Assembly (NCBI GenBank): GCA_037576195.1
Contig: CM075103.1
Location: forward strand, 23,498,001 to 23,562,000
Length of the DNA: 64,000 nucleotides
From: Phytoseiulus persimilis
Taxonomy: Eukaryota; Arthropoda; Arachnida; Mesostigmata; Phytoseiidae
Reading direction: 5' to 3'
The notes beneath the pieces were generated by a model. It searched no databases, was not told the origin of the DNA, and saw only the letters and a list, made by a program, of their open reading frames with translations. The translations under genes were made by a program, and so were the position numbers. Below, one piece after another: positions 54,132-61,440 of this stretch. Numbering within the stretch: the stretch's first letter is position 1; the number at the start of each line of letters is the position of its first letter.

Positions 54132-55715
54132 GCAAGAAATCGACCGATGCGAACGCATTCATTGAGCTGTTACTCCGGTCGATATCAACTATGAAATCAG
54201 AATCTGTGAATGTGTTTTTTTTTCCTTTTCACATAAATACCATAAGCAGCGCTAAATTGACGTGAAGCACGTGATTTTTCAGTCTGTACGGAGTGCCGAC
54301 ATCAGATCCGAGTGACTCCCATGAGCGCGTGAAGCCAGGATTTTGGAATCCATCTTCAATATTTCGAATGTTCACAATCCGAGAGTAAATATACAACTCC
54401 GGAACTTCTCTGCATGCCAACGAGTGCATTTGCGAGATGTCAGAATTCGGCAAGAAATCGCGTGATATGGCTGTACTGACGAACACCTCCAAAAGTACGG
54501 TGAACAGAGTGCTCGAGAAGTATCGTTCATCAGGCTCTCTCCGAGACGAGCCTCGAAGCGGAAGACCTCGGAAGACCACAGCAAGAATAGATAAGCTGAT
54601 TAAACGAAAGGCTATCATGAACCCAAGAACCAATGCGTCGCAGATCGCGCGCGAGCTCAAGGAGGAAAATCTTGCTCATGTGAGTCTTGAAACAGTCGCA
54701 CGCCGTCTCCGGAACGTCGGCCTTTTCGGCCGTTGCGGCCAGAGGAAGCCTTTTATCAGCAAGCGGAACGCACACAAGCGGTTGAATTTCGCCAGGGCTC
54801 ATCAATGGTGGTCTCTAGATCAATGGGCGAAGGTGTTCTTCTCCGACGAATCGAAATTCGAGCTGTTCGGTAGCCATGGGAGAACGTACGTCGGACGCCC
54901 ACGAGGCGGCAAAGAGAGGAACGCGGTCAGATATCAGATACCCACAGTCAAATTCGGCGGTGGGAATATCATGGTCTGGGGTGGATTCTCTCTGAACGGT
55001 GTCGGTACCCTGAGGAGAATTGAAGGTAAAATGGACGCCTTGATGTACAGAGACATACTGGAGAATACTATGTTGCCATTCGTTCGAGAAAACATGCCTA
55101 GAGGTTGGGTCTTCCAGCAAGACAACGACCCCAAGCACACTTCCGTCAGGCTCAAAGAATTTCTCACCAAGCGGAAGGTCCCCGTTATGGAGTGGCCTTC
55201 TCAATCCCCTGATCTGAACCCAATCGAGCACATATGGCTAGAGCTAAAGATGCACTTGAGATCGACAAATCACTCGAACAAGACAGAATTATGGATTCAA
55301 TTGGAGAATCTGTGGCTCAACATTCCTAATGGACGCATACGAACTTTGATCGAATCTATGCCACGTCGATGTGCTGCCGTAATAGAGTCCAGGGGCTATG
55401 CCACCAAATACTGAGCAAGAAATCGACCGATGCGAACGCATTCATTGAGCTGTTACTCCGGTCGATATCAACTATGAAATCAGAATCTGTGAATGTGTTT
55501 TTTTTTCCTTTTCACATAAATACCATAAGCAGCGCTAAATTGACGTGAAGCACGTGATTTTTCAGTCTGTACGGAGTGCCGACATCAGGTCCGAGTGACT
55601 CCCATGAGCGCGTGAAGCCAGGATTTTGGAATCCATCTTCAATATTTCGAATGTTCACAATCCGAGAGTAAATATACAACTCCGGAACTTCTCTGCATGC
55701 CAACGAGTGCATTCG
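53150..55715. repeat. 1283-bp direct tandem duplication
   Basis: 53150-54432 and 54433-55715 match almost base for base, including the shared tail CTCTGCATGCCAACGAGTGC. The offset of 1283 is constant from start to stop codons. Confidence 0.93.
54437..55414 (+). CDS. Tc1 transposase, second tandem copy lacking the first 15 residues
   Basis: 325 residues beginning at MSEFGKKSRD, the Met internal to the first copy. The duplication starts at 54433, so the upstream 15 codons are missing. Only about three residue changes from copy one (L to F, P to T, V to L). DD34E intact. Lacking part of the N-terminal DNA-binding domain, it may act as a competitor or be inert. Confidence 0.85.
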   Translation: MSEFGKKSRDMAVLTNTSKSTVNRVLEKYRSSGSLRDEPRSGRPRKTTARIDKLIKRKAIMNPRTNASQIARELKEENLAHVSLETVARRLRNVGLFGRCGQRKPFISKRNAHKRLNFARAHQWWSLDQWAKVFFSDESKFELFGSHGRTYVGRPRGGKERNAVRYQIPTVKFGGGNIMVWGGFSLNGVGTLRRIEGKMDALMYRDILENTMLPFVRENMPRGWVFQQDNDPKHTSVRLKEFLTKRKVPVMEWPSQSPDLNPIEHIWLELKMHLRSTNHSNKTELWIQLENLWLNIPNGRIRTLIESMPRRCAAVIESRGYATKY

Positions 55716-56160
55716 CGAGCTCGGGGAACATTCCGCGAAGAGTCCTCTGCTGATGGCACCTCGTTGTCATCGTTGGAATAGCGCATCCTATGAATGGCTA
55801 GCTTGGTCAACTTTCCTTGAGATTCTACGAAAGCTCTGGAGAATGATTACCCTGGGTGTAAGTAGAGGGCGTGTGTGGACGAACAATATAAGACGAGGTC
55901 GTAGGAGAGTTCCACGGTATGCTGGTTGTCCGTGGAAGCGTCCTGATGTTCGGGCAGATTTGGCCCGAAACTTTTGCTCATCACATTTTTGAGGAAAATA
56001 TAAAAAAATCCGTTCTGTCCTCGGTATTTATATCAGTTCTCATACCCGAGCTCCTAGGGTCATATTCAATCATAACTGTGAGAATCAGCTCCGCAGCGCA
56101 TGCATTTCTCGAAAAATTTGCGAAATACGAACTGGCCCAAAACTTTTGACCGCCACTGTA

Positions 56161-57268
56161 TATAAATCACCCCTCCAGAGTTGGGAAGTAATGCTCAGAT
56201 TGGTCTCGGAATCACTCCTCCAGAGTTGGAAAGTAATGCTCAGATTGACCCCGGAATCCCCCCTCCAGAGTTGGGAAGTAATGCTCAGATTGGTCTCGGA
56301 ATCACCCCTCCAGAGTTGGGAAGTAATGCTCAGATTGGTCTCGGAATCACTCCTCCAGAGTTGGAAAGTAATGCTCAGATTGACCCCGGAATCACTCCCC
56401 CAGAGTTGGAAAGTAATGCTCAGATTGACCCCGGAATCACTCCTCAAGAGTTGGAAAGTAATGCTCAGATTGACCCCGGAATCACCCCTCCAGAGTTGGG
56501 AAGTAATGCTCAGATTGGTCTCGGAATCACCCCTCCAGAGTTGGGAAGTAATGCTTAGATTGGTCTCGGAATCACCCCTCCAGAGTTGGAAAGTAATGCT
56601 TAGATTGGTCTCTGAATCACCCCTCCAGAGTTGGAAAGTAATGCTCAGATTGACCCCGGAATCACCCCTCCAGAGTTGGGAAGTAATGCTCAGATTGTCC
56701 CCGGAATCACCCCTCCAGAGTTGGAAAGTAATGCTCAGATTGGTCTCTGAATCACTCCTCCAGAGTTGGAAAGTAATGCTCAGATTGGTCTCGGAATCAC
56801 CCCTCCAGAGTTGGAAAGTAATGCTCAGATTGGTCTCGGAATCACCCCTCCAGAGTTGGGAAGTAATGCTCAGATTGACCCCGGAATCACCCCTCCAGAG
56901 TTGGGAAGGAATGCTCAGATTGGTCTCGGAATCATCCCTCCAAGTTTTGAAAAGTATGTTCAGATTGGTCTCGGAATCACCCCTCCAGAGTTGGAAAGTA
57001 ATGCTCAGATTGGTCTCTGAATCACCCCTCCAGAGTTGGGAAGTAATGCTCAGATTGGTCTCGGAATCATCCCTCCACGTTTTGAAAAGTATGTTCAGAT
57101 TGGTTTCGGAATCACCCCTCCAGCTTTTGAAAAGTATAGTCAGACTCGTACCGGAATCACCTCTCCAGACTCGGGAGAGTATGTTCAGATTGGTCCCGGA
57201 ATCACCTTCATGTCTTCCAGAAAAAGTGCGGACAAACTGACAGACTAAGCCGATTATATGTAGTAAGG
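56161..57268. repeat. 45-bp minisatellite element A9, one end intact
   Basis: About 23 units (AATCACCCCTCCAGAGTTGG, GAAGTAATGCTCAG, ATTGGTCTCGG). They are followed by three units of the GTTTTGAAAAGTATG type and the end module GTGCGGACAAACTGACAGAC then TATGTAGTAAGG (57268). The other end is missing at the Tc1 junction. It lies within the LINE between segments 2 and 3. Confidence 0.9.
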
Positions 57269-57408
57269 ATCGATCTTTGCAGCTTTTTCGTTGAGTGCAG
57301 TAACCCAGTGATTGAGAGTGTCGGTAAGTTGCATAACTGCGGATCTTTCCGGTCGGAAGCCAAACTGTTGTCTGTCAAAGAGACCGTGCGATTCACAGTG
57401 GATATACA
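57269..57408 (-). pseudogene. LINE reverse transcriptase, middle segment (segment 2 of 3)
   Basis: Reads CESHGLFDRQQFGFRPERS and VMQLTDTLNHWVTALNEKAA. This is the RT finger region that precedes IDFRAAFD in segment 3. It is bounded on the right by the TA of a MITE (57409-57410) and on the left by the array element. Confidence 0.8.
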
Positions 57409-57999
57409 TACAGGGTGTGTCCTCGAAGCTGCAACATTTCCGTGGCCTTTCTGTTTTGGGCTGTATTTCGGTCAAAGGGTCTGGGGGATAACTGGGGGTT
57501 TCGTGTCCAAAGTCACGGATTTTGATGATATTTACGGAGGATGATCCTTAGGTCGAGCTGAGCTCTCAGCGCTGTATTCAGCCCTCGCGGACTTCTCGTT
57601 GTCTTAAAACAAGATAAAGAAAATGCCAGAAAAAAACCTAAAAATGGTAATTCCTCGAGAACCATTGATGCTATTGGGACGAGCTTTTTTTTTCTGGGAA
57701 GCTCTCGACGAGGGCCCTCCTCTGACGTAGTCAGATCGAAATTCAGACGGCTTCCTCCATGACTTTGTGCTCGGAAGTAGCCTTTCCCGTGGTCGCGCCA
57801 CCCTGTGATATGTCTCAAAATGTAGCTCTTTGGCCCCCCTGCACACTCCGAAAGTATCACCAAGATCGGAGTGGTACTTCATACTTAAATCGGTAAAAGT
57901 AACATGTCGACCACACTCGTAAGCTCTCGTGGAATTCTCCGGAGACTCTCGTGGACACTCCTGAATGGTCGCCTTGACACTCGTGGATACTCTCCGACC

Positions 58000-58433
58000 T
58001 CGGAATCACCTACCAAGACCCTAGAAAGTATGTTCAGATCGATCCCAGAATCACTTCAATAGACCACCAAAAGTATGTTCAGATCGATCCCAGAATCACT
58101 TCAATAGACCACCAAAAGTATGGTCAGATCGACCTGGGAATCACCTCCATAGACCCTCAAAAGTATGGTCAGATCGACCTGGGAATCACCTTCATAGACC
58201 CTCAAAAGTATGGTCAGATCGACCTAGGAATCACCTCCATAGACCCTCAAAAGTATGGTCGGATCGACCTAGGAATCACCTCCATAGACCCTCAAAAGTA
58301 TGGTCAGGTCGACCTAGGAATCACCTCCATAGACCCTCAAAAGTATGGTCAGATCGACCTAGGAATCACCTCCATAGACCCCCAGAAATGTGGTCAGATC
58401 GGATTCGAATCATGCCACTCTCTGGTCGGATAC
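58000..58433. repeat. 45-bp minisatellite block A10 (left Spy terminal repeat)
   Basis: About nine units (AAAAGTATGGTCAGATCGAC, CTAGGAATCACC, TCCATAGACCCTC). Same subfamily as 26160-26690, inverted. Confidence 0.9.
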
Positions 58434-59033
58434 TTGGAGAACCGCTTTGGTGGTCTATCGTGGGACAGCGATGCCTTCGAGTCTGAGATCCTCGAACGCA
58501 TGGATGCGCGACAGCATGTAGCGAATGATCTTGGAGAGCGCGTCGAACGCGAGAGATGGATGCAGAGACCCACAACACTCTCGAGGATCTCTGCCGAAGA
58601 ACTCACCGATTTTCCGAGATTGACGGAGCGTGAACTGGTCCTTCTCGCATCCGGGCCGTATCAGGTCAAGCTCGCTGCTTCCTATCTGGCGGACACGATG
58701 GACGACGAGAATAACATCCAGATGAGTTTCGTCAAGGAACAGCCGAATATCGTCCGTCTCGACATTAGATCCCGTCATGTGAGTCGGAAGACCTACCGAC
58801 TATTCATCCAGTACGAACCAGACTCGAATGACGTTCAAGGGATCAGAGGACATTGGTGCGAATGTCCAAATGGGAGCCGCACACTTGGATGCTGCTGTCA
58901 TGTGACCGCGGCCATTTACTATCTGTCTTATGCCAGGTATTTAGCAACGATTCCTCGTCCAGCGGCTGGCTTGACGGAAATCTTCATGGCTGAGGACGAA
59001 GCAGAGTCGGAAGACGATGGTGCTGATGAATGA
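58434..59033 (+). pseudogene. Spy transposase C-terminal half with SWIM-type zinc finger
   Basis: 200 codons open from ENRFGGLSWDSDAFESEILERMD, through FPRLTERELVLLASGPYQVKLA, VRLDIRSRHVSRKTYRLFIQY and GHWCECPNGSRTLGCCCHVTAAIYYL, to an acidic tail and TGA; AATAAA at 59043. No insertions, so it gives the empty sites for the two inserts in 23627-25849. The whole DDE domain is missing: the left terminal repeat joins directly at CGGATACTTGG. Confidence 0.85.
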
Positions 59034-59389
59034 AAACTTCGCAATAAAGCTTTTGCTGTCTTCAGTCTGAAATATCTTTGACTGCTGTCATCAATCGGCG
59101 CTCAGTCGTTTCTATCCCCACGATATTTCCTGATCTTTCCCGTTCCTCTTTCTAGCGAATCTAGGAGCTAGCGGAGCTCCTAGATTCTTCATGGACAGGG
59201 ATGCAGGTTTTTCGGGAAATCATCATTTCAAATACGAAGGCTGAAGTTGCTGTGGCACGAGAGAGATCCAACGATTGCTGGCTCGATTCCCCAAGGCGAC
59301 GATGTCTTCGGAGGCTATTCGATGCCCATGATGTGCTCGAACTCTCGCGTTCCCGCTCAGTTAGGTGGCGGAAGAGTGGTGATTCCGAG

Positions 59390-59655
59390 GCCTTTCTGAC
59401 CATCCTTCCCTGAGTATGGAGGAGTGATTTCGAGGCCCTTCCGACCAGAGAGTGGCATGATTCGAATCCGATCTGACCATACTTTTGAGGATCTATGGAG
59501 GTGATTCCTAGGTCGATCTGACCATACTTTTGAGGGTCTATGGAGGTGATTCCTAGGTCGATCTGACCATACTTTTGAGGGTCTATGGAGGTGATTCCTA
59601 GGTCGATCTGACCATACTTTTGAGGGTCTATGGAGGTGATTCTGAGGTCGGAGAG
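59390..59655. repeat. 45-bp minisatellite block A11 (right Spy terminal repeat)
   Basis: Four to five units, the inverted counterpart of 58000-58433 with fewer copies. Confidence 0.9.
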
Positions 59656-60157
59656 TATCCACGAGTGTCCAGGCGACCAATCAGGAGTGTCCACGAGAGT
59701 CTCCGGAGAATTCCACGAGAGCTTAGGAGTGTGGTCGACATGTTACTTTTACCGATTTAAGTATGAAGTACCACTCCGATCTCGGTGATACTTTAGGAGT
59801 GTGCAGGGGGGCCAAAGAGCTACATTTTAAGACATATCACAGGGTGGCGCGACCACGGGAAAGGCTACTCCCGAGCACAAAGTCATGGAAGAAGCCGTCT
59901 GAATTTCGATCTGACTATGTCAGAGGAGGGCCCTCGTCGAGAGCTTCCCAGAAAAAAAAAGCTCGTCCCAATAGCATCAATGGTTCTCGAGGAATTACCA
60001 TTTTTAGGTTTTTTTCTGGCATTTTCTTTATCTTGTTTTAAGACAACGAGAAGTCCGCGAGAGCTGAATACAGCGCTGAGAGCTCAGCTCGACCTAAGGA
60101 TCATCCTCCGTAAATATCATCAAAATCCGTGACTTTGGACACGAAACCCCCAGATCC

Positions 60158-60770
60158 TTTTATCCGATGTGGGAATTTTTTTTTTGATCGAAAGCTCTTG
60201 AAGAGACGCATCTTTTCGCCCCATTATTTTTGATCATCAGATCAGTGTTGAGTTTTCTGTCAAAAAAGTCACTGGGCGCTCATCTCATGACTTTTGAGGT
60301 GGAAAAAAAAGTTATCGGATCGACTCGGTGACTTCGTTTCCGGGTAGTTAGGCTCAAAATAAGAAACTTTTGCCATCAGTGAAATTTCCGAAATCGGCTT
60401 CCCTGAGGAGTTACAGGCAGTTCTTTACTGGAGGGGTCGGCAGGGGGTCCGTGAGGCTCAATTTTGGGGTATCTCGTATTGGATACCGTTCCTCCAGTTC
60501 GCCACCGATCCGCGCGTTCTTGCGAGCGTTTTGTAGCTGGGTTCGAGGCGAATCTTTCCGTTTTTTAATTTCCGAAATCGGTTGAGAATCGGCGATTTCC
60601 TGGTTAGTTCTTCCAGGGACCATGGATTGAATTGAGGAAAACTTCGACAGGCTCTGGAAAACTCAACACTGATCTGATGATCAAAAATAATGGAGCGAAA
60701 AGATGCGTCTCTTCAAGAGCTTTCGATCAAAAAAAAAATTCCCGAATCGGATAAAATTTGACCGAAATAC
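60158..60770. other. remainder of the TA-flanked MITE, right of the Spy insertion
   Basis: Inverted repeats 60158-60270 and 60648-60770 around a non-coding 380-bp centre. No gene. Confidence 0.7.
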
Positions 60771-60824
60771 AGCCCAAAACAGAAAGGCCACGAAAATGTT
60801 GCAGCTTAGAGGACACACCCTGTA

Positions 60825-61400
60825 GATACGATCAGCAAGGATTTTCTCAAGGATCTTGCTAGCCACGGCTGTGATAGATATCGGACGGTAGTTCTTAACG
60901 TCCGATCGTTTGCCTTTTGATTTGTAGACAGGGGTGATGTAGGCCATCTTCCAAGCAAGAGGGACCGTGCAGGTTTTTAGGGAGAGGTTGAAGATGAGCT
61001 GGAGCGGCTTTGCTAAACCCAGAGCAGCTTTGGAGAAAAGGAGAGGTGGTAGACCATCCGGAGTAACAGTAACCCATAGATCTGAGAGTGTTGTATACGG
61101 TGAGTTCATCAATTTCCGGCAGGGCCAAACTGAGACCTATACTCCGGGGGCATGAGGGTGGGACTGGAGAGCCGTCGTCCGTTACAAACGTCGATGTGAA
61201 GTGAAGGGCGAATAGATCTGCCGTTGAAGCCGGGGATGTATGGATAGAGCCATCATCGGCCTTGATAGGAGTGAAAGTCTGGGTTCCACTGATACGGCTT
61301 CGGGAGTATCTGAAGAAGTCTTTCGAGTTACCCGAGGAAGCGATGCGAGTCTCGATGGCAGAGCGCTCGCGGGTGATAAGTCTATCAAGTTGGCTCAAGA
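60825..61400 (-). pseudogene. LINE reverse transcriptase, 5' segment (segment 1 of 3)
   Basis: Starts near SQLDRLITRERSAIETRIASSGNS and gives SKDFFRYSRSRIS, ADLFALHFTSTF and LALPEIDELTVYNTLRSM. A frameshift near 61075 leads to TVTPDGLPPLLFSKAA, FNLSLKTCTVPLAWKMAYITPVYKSKG, NYRPISITAVASKILEKIL and ADRIY. This is the standard start of a jockey/CR1-like RT. The endonuclease domain upstream is absent or unrecognisable. Interrupted at 60824 by the TA-flanked MITE. Confidence 0.85.
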
Positions 61401-61440
61401 TGTCGTGCTGGGGAAGGAAGTCATCAGACGCCGAATAGTC

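Larger units (their letters stand above)
52638..56158 (+). mobile_element. Tc1 element, 3521 bp, with an internal tandem duplication
   Basis: Perfect ~25-bp inverted ends CAGTGGCGGTCAAAAGTTTT(GGGCC), each flanked by TA (52636-52637, 56159-56160). Inside, a 1283-bp block (53150-54432) is followed immediately by a second copy (54433-55715). Each copy holds a transposase frame and its 3' non-coding region. Tc1 elements are usually 1.3-2 kb. Confidence 0.9.
57478..60157. mobile_element. Spy-type element with array-bearing ~0.7-0.95-kb terminal repeats, no TSD
   Basis: Left end GGGTCTGGGGGATAACTGGGGG, right end CCCCCAGATCC. Flanks GGTCAAA and TTTTATCC. The intact counterpart in the other terminal repeat of the host MITE (60762-60775) reads GGTCAAATTTTATCC, proving insertion between AAA and TTT with no duplication. 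Terminal repeats run 57478-58433 and about 59436-60157; both contain 45-bp units, more at left. The middle is a transposase remnant with SWIM but no DDE domain. Confidence 0.88.
57411..60822. mobile_element. TA-flanked MITE (CAGGGTGTGTCC ends) carrying a nested Spy element
   Basis: Inverted ends CAGGGTGTGTCCTC... match for ~67 bp before the Spy insertion and, beyond it, continue (TTTTATCCGATGTGGG at 60158 against 60760) for a total of about 180 bp. TA flanks both sides (57409-57410, 60823-60824). Without Spy it is about 730 bp. It has no coding capacity; TA target and CAGGGTGT ends suggest Tc1/mariner mobilisation. Removing it joins LINE segments 1 and 2 at ILADRIY / VYIHCES in frame. Confidence 0.85.

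Noticed and set aside
57254-57475. 74-codon minus-strand frame as one protein
   Set aside because: It is a chimera of LINE segment 2 and the end of a MITE; the LINE coding similarity stops at the TA at 57409.
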